A stretch of 64,000 nt of DNA from CAYSWS01 sp965603395 (GTDB taxonomy: Bacteria; Patescibacteriota; WWE3; UBA101185; UBA10185). Below, in pieces: positions 1 to 8,935 of this stretch; position 1 is the first letter of the stretch, and each line of letters opens with the position of its first letter. The notes below the pieces were generated by a model. That model was not told the origin of the DNA and ran no database searches. It worked only from the letters and a program-made list of their open reading frames with translations. The position numbers and the translations under genes were made by a program. Where the stretch lies: the NCBI GenBank assembly GCA_965603395.1, contig CBFDCV010000001.1, positions 1 to 64,000 of the forward strand. Reading direction: 5' to 3'.

Positions 1-769
1 GTTTTGGTTTTGGCTTCTTGGGCGCTTTCCTTACTTTAGGTGCTTCTTTTTTAGCCTCGGGGGCGGCTTCGGGGGCGGCTTCGGGGGCTTTTATTTCCTC
101 CTTTGGTTCTTCTTTTAGCGGAGGAGGTACTATTCCTGCCGGTACGTCAGATTTTATTATCTCAGCTGGCTCAGAACCTACAGGCTCCTTAAACGGTTGG
201 TAGGCTTCAAAAGTCTCGTATTCCGTCACCTCATACTGCTCCTCTGTTACCTCAACCGCAGTTTCCACAGGCGTAAAGGCTTGTCTAACTTTCAAAATGT
301 ACTCTTTCTCCGGAATATCCAATTTGTCCTCAATTTGGGTCTTTTGCTGAATTTCCAAATACTCCTCCAACTTCCTTCTGCTAGATGTGGGCGCCAAGGT
401 AATGAGCTCCTGTTTAACAAGCGCTAAATTCTGGTAGGTAAAGGCTGGTGGGAGTATAGATTCTTTTTTCCACACTCTTTGTGTTGGAGAAAAAACTGCT
501 TGAAAAAAGTTTACAAACCACTCGTCCATGCCCCTTTCCTGAATGGGAACAAAAGCTAAAGCCAACCCAAAAAGTACAAAAAACGCAGTCAGGGGCCACT
601 TAAATGCGCCCACCATGGAAATGTACACAAGATAGGCGAGAAGACCAAAAACAAGCAAATAAGTGAATTGGCGCATGGTTAGATCACCAATCAGCTTAAA
701 CTCAACATCCATGATGTTTTGCGGGACAGCGTGTTGTGTGTGAGTTTTCTGTGCGTCTCTAATGGGCAT
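1..769 (-). CDS. PrgI-family membrane protein (3' end outside window)
   Basis: An open frame starts at the ATG whose first base is 769 and runs leftward without a stop to the window edge (256 codons). The N-terminus has the PrgI-like layout: a short polar start with VPQNIMDVEFKLIG, then two membrane helices (about residues 35-52 and 58-77), then a basic stretch with FSPTQRVWKKE. PrgI proteins are small inner-membrane partners of VirB4-type ATPases in type IV secretion-like systems. Here the C-terminal half is long, acidic and Ala/Pro/Glu/Lys-rich and ends in PEAAPEAAPEA repeats and a Lys-rich tail. A VirB4-like gene would be expected further left; that is inference. The downstream neighbour in transcription order is not visible. 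Confidence 0.75.
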   Translation of the reverse strand, partial: MPIRDAQKTHTQHAVPQNIMDVEFKLIGDLTMRQFTYLLVFGLLAYLVYISMVGAFKWPLTAFFVLFGLALAFVPIQERGMDEWFVNFFQAVFSPTQRVWKKESILPPAFTYQNLALVKQELITLAPTSSRRKLEEYLEIQQKTQIEDKLDIPEKEYILKVRQAFTPVETAVEVTEEQYEVTEYETFEAYQPFKEPVGSEPAEIIKSDVPAGIVPPPLKEEPKEEIKAPEAAPEAAPEAKKEAPKVRKAPKKPKPK

Positions 770-784
770 GTTTATTTAGTATAC

Positions 785-3700
785 CTATTGTAACTCAACA
801 ATAGCCTCCAAATCTTCATTTAATTTACCCGATGCAACTATATGTCCGTCCTCAAACTGCGTATTTTCACTCCCCTGCACAAATTCCATGCCAAAAGGAA
901 TACTAAAATCATACGCGTATGTGTCATCGTGTGTGCCGGCTTGCTTCTGCCACACAAAGCTGTAATTGCTGTTTTCCTTTGTAATGGACATCTCCACCGG
1001 CAGATCATAATACAAAACCATTTCAATTTGATTTGACGGGTTTAATGTAAAGCTGGTCTCAAAAGAAGCGTATGGTTCTACTTGGGAAATAATAATATCT
1101 TCGAAAATATCTTCTTCTATGGTTTGGTCATATGTAATTTTTGCTCCGGTTAGTTTGGAACCCTTCTGCGTAAGAACTCTGACATAGTTTGTATAAGGTC
1201 CGCCGGGCCATGAGTTATCAGTTCCGGTATGATCATATGTTAAAGTCAGTTCGGCTCTTAACAGCCCGTCTCTAGTCTTGCTGGTAATTGTGTAGTCCAT
1301 GCTGTTTTTCACGTAGTAATTGGCTTTTGTTCCCCCCAAATTAGCATTTACCACATGAAGATAGTCTCCGTCAGTCCTCACTAAACTTCCATCCCATTTC
1401 CTTTCCAACAAAGAGGCGTTAAAGGGACTGGAGAAAAAGTGAATCTGCAGGTGTCTTTGCTGAAAAGCATCGTTTATAGTAGTAAAAAAGTGGGACGTTT
1501 TCCCTTGCTCCAATGAAAAAAGAGTTTCCAGTAACTTACTGCCCAACACTGTTAAAAATTGTCTTTTTTGGTCAGATCCTTCTTCATAATTATAGGAAGC
1601 GTGGTGCTGGGTTCTTTCGTAAAGATTTTCCGAACTTATGTCCTCATTATAAGTAGCTAAATATATAGGACCTGTTACTTCTAATAACATGCTAACCATG
1701 TGCAAATCTACGGCTATTACTCCATCAATATTCTCACCATTTAGTCTAAAAAACAGATCATTTATGGCTGAGGTGCTTCTTGGGAAGTCGGGATCCCAGT
1801 TTGAATTCCTAATATACATTCTGTCCTCAATTAATAAGTCACCGATGGGCTTAGGCGGTGTAACTCTGATGTTTCTCACATCTATTTGGCCGTCCGGGTT
1901 ATAAATATCATCAATACTCAGTTCTTCGATCTTACCTTCATTTAAGTATAAAAAGGCGTAAGAACCTATGAATCCTCCGGTGGGTCTGATCTCATTGTTG
2001 TTTTGGAATAAGATCAAATACTTTTTGGGCCCGTCAAAACCTATCAAACCGGGTAGGTCCGAGGTTACGGCCCAGGCCAGGTCCATGCCGTCTCTGGTAA
2101 CATCCAGTACCGCACCGTACATATCGGTTGATTCCCGGGCAAAGCCGGGTACCTGATCGTGGTCCATCTCGTTGTAATCCGCCAAAGCCAGCTCCAAACT
2201 ATTTTTAGCATTAGATATGTGTAGTTTGGTTTGGTCTAAAAGAGCCGGCTCAAATGTGGCCTCCGAATTAGGTTTTAAGGATTCCCATACCATTCTGTAT
2301 GGCGTGGCAGACATAGAAAGATCATAAGCTACGTTGGAAAAGTAGGTAACAGAGTTTAAAAACTTTGTCGATGATTGGTACATTTCCTTTTTACCGGATA
2401 GCTTAAAAAGCCACTCTAAACTTGAGAGATATTTGTTGGTTCTTATCAAGTGTTCTTTGGCCTGACTTGCACTTATGGCCGCTCTTTCTGAATCGAACTG
2501 GCTTATATACTCCGGTACCTGCTCAAGCTCATACTTTGCTTGCTTGGCAGAAGAATAAACCTGAAAAGCAGGCATGAAAATAAACACAGCCAGAAACGAG
2601 AAAAGTACGATCAAAAACATACTGAGTTTGCTGGCTAAGCTTATGTGGGAAAAGCTAAAATCAACTTTTCTTTTTGACTTAGGCATACGTAGTCCAAATC
2701 TCAATTTGAACCTGCGTTTTAACTTAGGCACCCCTTTAGTTTCTTTCTTTACTCTTCTTTGATCGTATTCCTTTTGGGCTTCTTCTACTTTTGGAGCCTG
2801 AGCAGACTCTTCTTGCGACGGCTGTTCTTCTTTAGGCTGTTGTTCGGCTAAAACTTTCTGCGTCTCTTTTAAGGTGGTCAGTCTCTCCTGTTCAGCAAGC
2901 TTTTCACTAGTCATCTTCTCTTTTTGTTTTTCCAGAATAAGTTGTGCGTTTTTAAAACTGTTCTCGTTTACCTTATATCCAAACCAGGCCAAAGTGCTAA
3001 TAACGCCGTCTTTAAAGGTTATTCTCGGTTCCCAATTCAGTAGACCGAGATTGTATAGATCAGGTTCAAAGATCTTCTTGGTACCGGGACTGGCTTCTCC
3101 CACAAATTTTACGTCTACCTGCCTATCTGCCAAGCTTCTCACCAAAAAAGCGGTCTCTAATACAGATGCCGGCTCTCTGGGTACTAATGAAAATATTCTA
3201 CCGGCAGTTTTTTCGAAAAATAGGGCTTTTACCATACCGGACACAACATCATTGATATACACATAAAATTCTTTTTGGGTACCATCCCCGTGTATGGTCA
3301 GATTTTTATTTTCGATCAGGTCTTTCAAAAATCTTCCTAGCACACCGGTAGAAGAAAGGCTCATTCTAGGACCGTATACTTCCGGGAGACGGACAATTCT
3401 TACGTCCGTATTATTTTTCTTGTAGTACTCCCAAACTAAAGCTTCGGCAAATCTTTTAGCTTCGGCAAAGCTATATTTTTTTTCTTCTACCTCTGTTTTG
3501 CCATAGTACGTATCCAAACTAAGCTGGGACATCATGCCGCCATACACATCAATAGTAGAGGCAAGTAAAAACTTAGCATCCGATTTATTAGCTAAATCCA
3601 ACAATTGCTTTGTACCCACAGCGTTAGTAAGTAGAGAGTCAAGGGTAACCTCATCCTTACTATACAAATACTCCTCCAAACCTGCCAGATGAAAAATGTA

Positions 3701-3946
3701 ATCCACACTCTCAATTTCCTCAGGCATACCCTGATTTATATCCACATCATATAGTGCAAACCTGGAATTTTGCAGGAGGTGACTGATATAGATGTCTTTT
3801 CCGGTAGTGAAGTTGTCTAAAACTATAACCCTAGCCTCTTTTTGTAGTAATATCTCTGCCAGATGCGAGCCAATGAAACCGGCTCCTCCAGCAATTAAGA
3901 TGGTTGGCGCCAGGGCAGATTTTTTTATTTTGTTTTGCTTTTGCAT
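785..3946 (-). CDS. Extended SDR (epimerase/dehydratase-like) fused to DUF4012 membrane protein
   Basis: This 1053-residue protein has three parts. Residues 15-325 form an extended short-chain dehydrogenase/epimerase domain with a GGAGFIG nucleotide-binding motif (residues 20-26), STIDVYG, and an F-A-E-A-K stretch where the family has YxxxK. Residues 330-435 are charged, coiled-coil-like and very basic at the end. A transmembrane helix (441-461) follows, then a long extracellular part containing DUF4012 (NNNEIRPTGGFIGSYA and the GVIAVDLHMVSMLLEVTGPI stretch). DUF4012 is a cell-surface domain of unknown function common in CPR and Gram-positive genomes. The catalytic Tyr position is Phe160 while Lys164 is kept, so the SDR part may bind nucleotide-sugar or NAD without normal catalysis (inference). 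The start ATG lacks a Shine-Dalgarno site. Confidence 0.85.
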   Translation of the reverse strand: MQKQNKIKKSALAPTILIAGGAGFIGSHLAEILLQKEARVIVLDNFTTGKDIYISHLLQNSRFALYDVDINQGMPEEIESVDYIFHLAGLEEYLYSKDEVTLDSLLTNAVGTKQLLDLANKSDAKFLLASTIDVYGGMMSQLSLDTYYGKTEVEEKKYSFAEAKRFAEALVWEYYKKNNTDVRIVRLPEVYGPRMSLSSTGVLGRFLKDLIENKNLTIHGDGTQKEFYVYINDVVSGMVKALFFEKTAGRIFSLVPREPASVLETAFLVRSLADRQVDVKFVGEASPGTKKIFEPDLYNLGLLNWEPRITFKDGVISTLAWFGYKVNENSFKNAQLILEKQKEKMTSEKLAEQERLTTLKETQKVLAEQQPKEEQPSQEESAQAPKVEEAQKEYDQRRVKKETKGVPKLKRRFKLRFGLRMPKSKRKVDFSFSHISLASKLSMFLIVLFSFLAVFIFMPAFQVYSSAKQAKYELEQVPEYISQFDSERAAISASQAKEHLIRTNKYLSSLEWLFKLSGKKEMYQSSTKFLNSVTYFSNVAYDLSMSATPYRMVWESLKPNSEATFEPALLDQTKLHISNAKNSLELALADYNEMDHDQVPGFARESTDMYGAVLDVTRDGMDLAWAVTSDLPGLIGFDGPKKYLILFQNNNEIRPTGGFIGSYAFLYLNEGKIEELSIDDIYNPDGQIDVRNIRVTPPKPIGDLLIEDRMYIRNSNWDPDFPRSTSAINDLFFRLNGENIDGVIAVDLHMVSMLLEVTGPIYLATYNEDISSENLYERTQHHASYNYEEGSDQKRQFLTVLGSKLLETLFSLEQGKTSHFFTTINDAFQQRHLQIHFFSSPFNASLLERKWDGSLVRTDGDYLHVVNANLGGTKANYYVKNSMDYTITSKTRDGLLRAELTLTYDHTGTDNSWPGGPYTNYVRVLTQKGSKLTGAKITYDQTIEEDIFEDIIISQVEPYASFETSFTLNPSNQIEMVLYYDLPVEMSITKENSNYSFVWQKQAGTHDDTYAYDFSIPFGMEFVQGSENTQFEDGHIVASGKLNEDLEAIVELQ

Positions 3947-4125
3947 ATCGGGCAGTAGAAATACTTAAAAACACCCAATTCATCCATATCAAGTATCTTG
4001 GACTTTTTACAGACGAGCCTTGTTTTTTCCTTGTTTTTTCCTATATTTAGTATATTTTCAAATCCCCTATTTTACAAGAAAGAAATCGCCAACAAAGGCT
4101 TATAGCTGTGGTAAAATCGCATTGT
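3947..4125. promoter_or_regulatory. Divergent intergenic region with promoter of the Wzz-like gene
   Basis: This 179-bp gap separates two divergent genes. A TAAAAT box at 4112-4117 ends 8 nt before the ATG at 4126, which suggests a leaderless transcript for the Wzz-like gene. A T-rich tandem repeat (CTTGTTTTTTC twice, about 4019-4040) lies in the middle. I see no RNA gene here. Confidence 0.45.
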
Positions 4126-4749
4126 ATGGAATTAAAAGAAATGATTAGCTTTGGCAAAAAAAATATAAAGATTCTAGTGGCTTCAATAATTCTGATGGGG
4201 GCTATAGGTGCTTTGGCATATTACTTTTTACCTGTTAAACATTACGCTACAGGGTCCTTATTTATTCGAAGATCCATTTACCCTTATTCAGAAGGTCATT
4301 TTACTTATGAGGGGTATTACGGCCAACAGGCAGCTATGTCTTATGCCAACTCCGTCATTGGTCTAATTGAAAGTGAAGACATTAGAGCACAAGCTTTAGC
4401 CGCTTTGGAAATCCCCGTGAACGAAGAAACTCTCAGAAAATATGAAAGAAAGATCCGAACCATTAAATCAGGTCCGCAGCTTATTGGTTTGGTAGTAAAA
4501 GAGAACGGCCCCCAAGAAGCGGAAAAGCTATGGCAGGCCGTGGCTGACTCCACCATTAACACCATGAATGGTATTAGCAGAGTAAATGATCCTTTTGTGG
4601 GCGTCATTAAGATTTCTGAAAACCCTATTATTAGGGAGGGTTACAGAAATCCTGTTATTTGCGTGCTAGTGGGGATGGGTTTTGGTTTGGTGTTGGCTGT
4701 TTCTTATCTTGCCCTATTTAATTATTTTAAGAGTAATAAAAAGAAATGA
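4126..4749 (+). CDS. Wzz/YveK-like polysaccharide chain-length or export co-polymerase
   Basis: The product has a cytoplasmic N-terminus, a first membrane helix (about residues 16-35, ending ALAYYFLPV), a roughly 125-residue extracytoplasmic region, and a second helix near the C-terminus (NPVICVLVGMGFGLVLAVSY) with a basic KSNKKK tail. This two-helix hairpin layout is that of Wzz/YveK/CapA proteins, which set chain length or couple export in Wzy-dependent polysaccharide pathways. There is no tyrosine kinase domain. An upstream GTG at 4108 is in frame, but a TAAAAT box ending 8 nt before the ATG at 4126 overlaps that longer N-terminus, so I chose 4126. The gene overlaps the RNase HI gene by 4 bp. 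Confidence 0.65.
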   Translation: MELKEMISFGKKNIKILVASIILMGAIGALAYYFLPVKHYATGSLFIRRSIYPYSEGHFTYEGYYGQQAAMSYANSVIGLIESEDIRAQALAALEIPVNEETLRKYERKIRTIKSGPQLIGLVVKENGPQEAEKLWQAVADSTINTMNGISRVNDPFVGVIKISENPIIREGYRNPVICVLVGMGFGLVLAVSYLALFNYFKSNKKK

Positions 4750-5150
4750 CATATTCCCTTTACACTGACGGGGGCGCAAGAGGAAATCCCGGCCCCGGTG
4801 CTATAGGCGTAGTTTTGGAAAATGAAAAAGGAGAGGCAGTTTACGAACTATCTAAGTTCATTGGAGAATGCACCAACAACGAAGCTGAGTACGTGGCCCT
4901 GTGGACCGGACTGCAAATGGCAGTCAGTAAAGAGTTAAAAAAGGTTGATGTTTTTGTAGACAGCGAATTGGTAGTCAAGCAAGTAAATGGTGAATATAAG
5001 GTAAAAAATGCCAGGTTGAAAAAAATGTACCAAAGGGTAAAAAGTTTGATTAGTAACTTCGATCAAATTTCATTCACCCATGTAAAACGCTCTGCCAACA
5101 AAAAAGCTGATGCTTTGGTGAATGAGGCTTTAGATAACAATGGCTTCTAA
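4746..5150 (+). CDS. rnhA: Ribonuclease HI-like protein
   Basis: This 134-residue protein is a minimal RNase HI fold that degrades the RNA strand of RNA-DNA hybrids. The four acidic active-site positions are visible: D8 in YTDGGARGNPG, E46 in CTNNEAEY, D72 in FVDSEL and D122 in NKKADAL. It has no N-terminal hybrid-binding domain and lacks most of the basic protrusion of E. coli RNase HI, so it resembles the shorter Bacillus YpdQ/archaeal-like type. The start overlaps the stop of the Wzz-like gene by 4 bp (ATGA), so the two are translationally coupled even though their functions look unrelated. The following gene overlaps its 3' end by 11 bp. Confidence 0.9.
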   Translation: MTYSLYTDGGARGNPGPGAIGVVLENEKGEAVYELSKFIGECTNNEAEYVALWTGLQMAVSKELKKVDVFVDSELVVKQVNGEYKVKNARLKKMYQRVKSLISNFDQISFTHVKRSANKKADALVNEALDNNGF

Positions 5151-6024
5151 AAATCCCAGACCAAGGGCTAAAGAGAAGGCCTGCGACAGGGCTATAAAAA
5201 GAACCCTTGCCTATAGTGCGGTATTTCAGTACCCGGTTAGCGAATTCCAACTATACACATTTTTGATCACTAAGAATAAATTTGACTATGATTTTTTCAA
5301 TGCTTCCTTAAGAAGACTGGTCAAGAAAAAACATGTTAAAGCCAAGGGCGGCAAGTACTATTTACCCGGAGTCCGTCCTGTAAGTTGGAATCTCAGATAC
5401 AAATATTCCAAAAATCTAATGAAAGAAGCAAGGATTTGCGTTAAGTTGCTCTCTGCCATTCCCTGGGTAAAGATGATAGCAGTTACAGGTGCCGTAGCTT
5501 CTCATAATGCTGTAAAAGATGACGATGTGGATGTTTTTATTGTGGCAGAAAAAAACCGTTTGTGGATTACCCGGTTTTTTGTATTTTTCATTTTAAAGGC
5601 GATTGGTAAATATGCTCAAAAAGGGGAAGATAACAGAAAACTTTGTTGCAACCTTTTTGCTGATGAATCGGGTATGAGGTGGGTAAAAGACAAGCATAAT
5701 ATATATGTGGCCAGGGAAATGTTAAGCATGCAACCTTTGTTGGATAAAGACAACACTTATTTTAAATTTATCCAGGTAAATTCTTGGGCTTTAAAATATT
5801 TTAATAACTACAAAATGGAGTTTCCAAAAAAATACGCGGTGAAAAATTTAAATAAAAGCCGTTTGGTTTGGTTTTTGGAAAACTCTTTAAGGAAGTTCCA
5901 ACTAAATTACATGAAAAACAAAAAAACTACCGAGATCACCACCAAGCACTTCATTCATTTTAATAAGCACGATCACACCAAGGAGATCTTATCTGAGTAC
6001 AAGGGTAAGCTTTCCGATATCTAA
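5140..6024 (+). CDS. Nucleotidyltransferase-like protein with N-terminal winged-helix-like region
   Basis: The 294-residue product begins with a basic segment and a helical region (about residues 15-85) that looks like a winged helix (LAYSAVFQYPVSEFQLYTFL, then SLRRLVKKKHVKAKGGKYYL). Residues 110-135 read VTGAVASHNAVKDDDVDVFI, which resembles the GS...D-x-D motif of the DNA polymerase beta-like nucleotidyltransferase fold, with the usual GS replaced by GA. Two aspartates (DDVD) could bind metal. The substrate is unknown. The gene overlaps rnhA by 11 bp and converges with the HD gene 5 bp away. I recognise the fold only tentatively. Confidence 0.55.
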   Translation: MASKNPRPRAKEKACDRAIKRTLAYSAVFQYPVSEFQLYTFLITKNKFDYDFFNASLRRLVKKKHVKAKGGKYYLPGVRPVSWNLRYKYSKNLMKEARICVKLLSAIPWVKMIAVTGAVASHNAVKDDDVDVFIVAEKNRLWITRFFVFFILKAIGKYAQKGEDNRKLCCNLFADESGMRWVKDKHNIYVAREMLSMQPLLDKDNTYFKFIQVNSWALKYFNNYKMEFPKKYAVKNLNKSRLVWFLENSLRKFQLNYMKNKKTTEITTKHFIHFNKHDHTKEILSEYKGKLSDI

Positions 6025-6029
6025 CAGCG

Positions 6030-6800
6030 CTACAAGGTTTTCAGTTTTAATATTTCCGGTTTCATGCCCTGCGGTATTTTTTTTTCGTCAACTTCATTCC
6101 ATAAATCCAAAGCTACTGCTACATAACCGTTAAATAAAAGGTGAATAGCTTCTCTTATTTCAGGTTTTACCTTTGGATTCTCAATAGCTTTTAGCATCCT
6201 CTCCCTAATTTCTAAGCCATATTTAAAGGTAGTTCTTATGTTGTCTTCATCACCATTAGGCCGGTTTTGGATCCATTTGGTATAAAAATAAATGAATACT
6301 AAGTTTCCATCCAAGACGTCTATTACGTTGGCTACAAGCGCCTGTTGGTTATGTGGAATCTTATCACCAGACCTTCTTAGGAAATCCTCAGCTGCATGGA
6401 AGTTTTCAAAAAGTTTATAATCTGACTCCTTAAATACTTTTTTTGCTTCTTCATTTTCTGCCTCTTCCTGCTTTTTAGCCAAGGCAAAGTTTTTGTACCT
6501 CTCCACAGCACTTACATCTACTCCGTCTGTGTACTCAGGAATGTCATGGATCCATAAAGTTCTAACCAAATCCGGATTATTAAAGGGGAGGGTCACGGCT
6601 CTGTATACACATCTTAAGGTATGAGCTTTTGAGTTATCTTCAATCATGCCAGGTTTATTTTTAGTAAACTGATTGAATCTTTTTACATTTTCAAGTTTTT
6701 CTATGTATTTTTTTATATCAGGAGGGATTTTAATATCTTCGACATTTCTGTCTTCTGAGTCTGGATATATTATGGGAATCATTTCAAAATATTTTGACAC
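6030..6800 (-). CDS. HD-domain hydrolase
   Basis: This 256-residue protein carries an HD phosphohydrolase signature: H60 (SKAHTLRCVYRA), the H85-D86 pair (LWIHDIPEYTDGVD) and a later Asp in ANVIDVLDGNL. HD proteins of this size include 5'-deoxynucleotidases (YfbR type) and other nucleotide phosphatases; the exact substrate cannot be read from sequence. Translation starts at a GTG. A TAGAAT box ends 7 nt upstream of that GTG, so the mRNA is probably leaderless. The gene is convergent with the nucleotidyltransferase-like gene, with 5 bp between their ends. Confidence 0.7.
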   Translation of the reverse strand: MSKYFEMIPIIYPDSEDRNVEDIKIPPDIKKYIEKLENVKRFNQFTKNKPGMIEDNSKAHTLRCVYRAVTLPFNNPDLVRTLWIHDIPEYTDGVDVSAVERYKNFALAKKQEEAENEEAKKVFKESDYKLFENFHAAEDFLRRSGDKIPHNQQALVANVIDVLDGNLVFIYFYTKWIQNRPNGDEDNIRTTFKYGLEIRERMLKAIENPKVKPEIREAIHLLFNGYVAVALDLWNEVDEKKIPQGMKPEILKLKTL

Positions 6801-6814
6801 GGTCTTTATTCTAA

Positions 6815-6875
6815 CAAAAAGGACGGGCTAAACTATAATAGCTTTTAATAAATACTCAATTATAGGGCTGCCGTC
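6815..6875 (-). terminator. Possible intrinsic terminator after groEL
   Basis: On the minus strand, GACGG pairs with CCGTC (plus 6871-6875 with 6822-6826) and CTATAAT with ATTATAG (6833-6839 and 6859-6865), giving an interrupted hairpin just past the groEL stop, followed by CTTTTTG. The internal loops make it weaker than a classic terminator. Confidence 0.4.
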
Positions 6876-6880
6876 AAATC

Positions 6881-8539
6881 CTACATCATGCCCGGCATGC
6901 CGCCCATTCCGCCTGCAGCCGCTGCCGCTGCCGCGGCTCCTAGATCGTCTTTGTCTTTTGGTAAGTCAGCCACTAAACATTCTGTGATTATGACCATAGT
7001 GGCTACAGATACAGCATTTTGCAAAGCACTTCTAGTCACTTTTGCGGGGTCAATTATGCCATCTTTTATCATATCCACATAAAGCATACTGATAACGTTT
7101 AGTCCTATGTTGGGGTTTTTATCTTCCGCTGTCTTGGCTTCCAGTTCGGCCATGACCTTGCCGGCGTCTGCACCTGCGTTGCTGGCAATGATCCTGGTTG
7201 GTTTCTCTAGCGCTTCATATAAAATATTGGCGCCTGTTTCTTCGTCACCTTCAAGATCTAAACCTCTTATAGCTTCTCTAGCTCTTAGGTAAACAACACC
7301 ACCTCCTGGAACTATGCCTTCTTCTACGGCAGCTTTGGTGGCATTTACTGCGTCTTCTACTCTGAGTTTTTTCTCTTTCATTTCAGCTTCTGTAGCAGCT
7401 CCTACACCAATGACGGCCACGCCTCCGGTCAATTTAGCCAGCCTTTCCTGCAACTTTTCCTCGTCATAGTCAGAGGATGTATTTTCCATTTGGGTCTGGA
7501 TCTGATCTACTCTTGCTTTGATCTGTTTTTCATCTCCTCTACCACCTACAATAATGGTATCGTCTTTATCGGAAATTACCCTGTCTGCTCTACCTAGATC
7601 CTCAACAGTCACAGAATCCAGCTTTCTTCCCATATCTTCGCTGACCATAGTAGCACCGGTTAGAACAGCAATATCTTCCAACATGGCTTGTCTTCTATCA
7701 CCAAAACCGGGGGCTTTCACAGCCAAAACGTTGAAAGTGCCTCTTAGTTTGTTAACTACCAAGGTAGCCAAGGCCTCTCCTTCAATGTCTTCGGAAATAA
7801 TAACCAGATTTTTAGAAACTTTTACGAAATTCTCCAGCATTGGTAAAAGCTCTTGCAAGTTAGAAACCTTATAGTCGGTTACTAATATGTAGGGTTCTTC
7901 AATTTCTGCCTCCATTTTGTCCGGATTGGTCACAAAATATGGTGAAGCATAACCTTTATCAAACTGCATACCTTCTTTGTATTCCAACTCAATATTAAAA
8001 CCCTTACCTTCTTCTACAGTTATGACTCCGTTGTCACCAACCTTTTCCATGGTTTCCGCGATTAAGTTTCCAATCTCGACATCCTGAGCAGAGTTTGAAG
8101 CAATTTGGGATCTTTCTTCTTTTGAAGTTATATCTTTTGAAATCTTTTTTATTTCATCAACCGCAATAGTGGAAGCTTTTTCCAAACCCTTCCTTATAAT
8201 CATGGGGTTGGCGCCGGCACTGATATTTTTTAATCCGCTTTCCACTAAGGCCTGGGCTAACACCACAGCAGTTGTGGTCCCGTCTCCTGCCACTTCATTG
8301 GTTTTACTGGCAGCCTCTTTTACTATCTGGGCTCCCATATTTTCAAATTTATCTTCCAATTCAATTTCTTTAGCTACAGTGACTCCATCATTTACAACCG
8401 ACGGAGCGCCCCAGCTTTTATCTATAGCCACATTTCTGCCTTTGGCACCTAGGGTGGTGGCTAAGGCTTTAGCTAAAGTGTCAACACCTGTTTTTAATTT
8501 TGATCTGGCTTCTTCGCCATATATGATTTGTTTTGCCAT
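6881..8539 (-). CDS. groL: Chaperonin GroEL (60 kDa)
   Basis: A full-length 552-residue group I chaperonin that folds proteins in a double-ring cage with GroES. The N-terminus has the canonical ATP-binding stretch (LGAKGRNVAIDKSWGAP, then VNDGVTVAKEIELED and VAGDGTTTAVVLAQA). The C-terminus ends in the typical Gly-Met tail GGMGGMPGMM, here preceded by a run of alanines. The alanine-rich tail before GGM is slightly expanded but otherwise the sequence is ordinary. It follows groES by 17 bp on the same strand, so the pair forms the groESL operon under the CIRCE-like operator upstream of groES. Confidence 0.98.
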   Translation of the reverse strand: MAKQIIYGEEARSKLKTGVDTLAKALATTLGAKGRNVAIDKSWGAPSVVNDGVTVAKEIELEDKFENMGAQIVKEAASKTNEVAGDGTTTAVVLAQALVESGLKNISAGANPMIIRKGLEKASTIAVDEIKKISKDITSKEERSQIASNSAQDVEIGNLIAETMEKVGDNGVITVEEGKGFNIELEYKEGMQFDKGYASPYFVTNPDKMEAEIEEPYILVTDYKVSNLQELLPMLENFVKVSKNLVIISEDIEGEALATLVVNKLRGTFNVLAVKAPGFGDRRQAMLEDIAVLTGATMVSEDMGRKLDSVTVEDLGRADRVISDKDDTIIVGGRGDEKQIKARVDQIQTQMENTSSDYDEEKLQERLAKLTGGVAVIGVGAATEAEMKEKKLRVEDAVNATKAAVEEGIVPGGGVVYLRAREAIRGLDLEGDEETGANILYEALEKPTRIIASNAGADAGKVMAELEAKTAEDKNPNIGLNVISMLYVDMIKDGIIDPAKVTRSALQNAVSVATMVIITECLVADLPKDKDDLGAAAAAAAAGGMGGMPGMM

Positions 8540-8556
8540 AATTAATACTCCTTAAT

Positions 8557-8850
8557 TTATTCTCCCACTATAGCCAAAACATCTTCCTGTTTTACCAAGA
8601 GCATGTCTTTGCCATCAATTTTAATATCTGTACCTCCCCATTTTTTGTACATAACTATGTCGCCTTTTTTTACGACCATGTCAACTTTTTTACCTTCGGA
8701 GTCAACTTTACCTCCACCTACAGCAACTACTTTGCCTTCTTGTGGTTTTTCTTTAGCTGAATCAGGAATTACAATACCGGAAGGTAGGGTGGTTTCTTTT
8801 TCTAATGGTTCGATAAGTATGTTATCGAATAGTGGTTTAATTTTTGCCAT
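8557..8850 (-). CDS. groS: Co-chaperonin GroES (10 kDa)
   Basis: This 97-residue protein is the heptameric lid of GroEL. It has the family start (IKPLFDNILIEPLEKE), a mobile-loop segment (ETTLPSGIVIPDSAKEKPQEG), the KKGDIVMYKKWGGTDIKIDGKD roof/barrel region, and ends with the standard LLVKQEDVLAIV strand. It is the first gene of the groESL operon. A promoter with TTGACA and TATTTT boxes and an overlapping CIRCE-like inverted repeat lies about 45-75 bp upstream, consistent with repression by HrcA, whose gene is present at 47.9 kb. Confidence 0.97.
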   Translation of the reverse strand: MAKIKPLFDNILIEPLEKETTLPSGIVIPDSAKEKPQEGKVVAVGGGKVDSEGKKVDMVVKKGDIVMYKKWGGTDIKIDGKDMLLVKQEDVLAIVGE

Positions 8851-8894
8851 ATTATTCTTTTAAATTTTAATTAAATACAAAAATGCTCGTTGAT

Positions 8895-8924
8895 AAAATA
8901 GCACTCTAATGCTTTAAGTGTCAA
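8895..8924 (-). promoter_or_regulatory. groESL promoter with overlapping CIRCE-like operator
   Basis: On the minus strand TTGACA (8919-8924) and TATTTT (8895-8900) are separated by 18 bp. Between and over them lies an imperfect 9-9-9 inverted repeat: plus-strand ATAGCACTC (8898-8906, 8 of 9 matches to the CIRCE half TTAGCACTC), a 9-bp spacer, and AAGTGTCAA (8916-8924, 6 of 9 to GAGTGCTAA). HrcA bound here would cover the RNA polymerase site. A second such site precedes hrcA itself. Confidence 0.65.
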
Positions 8925-8935
8925 GTGGAAATTTT

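Noticed and set aside
60..95. Tandem repeat GGGGCGGCTTC near the window start
   Set aside because: It is the coding sequence of the Ala-Pro-Glu repeats in the PrgI C-terminus rather than an independent element.
6888..8555. Several open frames on the plus strand across groEL
   Set aside because: They are antisense shadows of a clear groESL operon, with no start signals and low-complexity translations.
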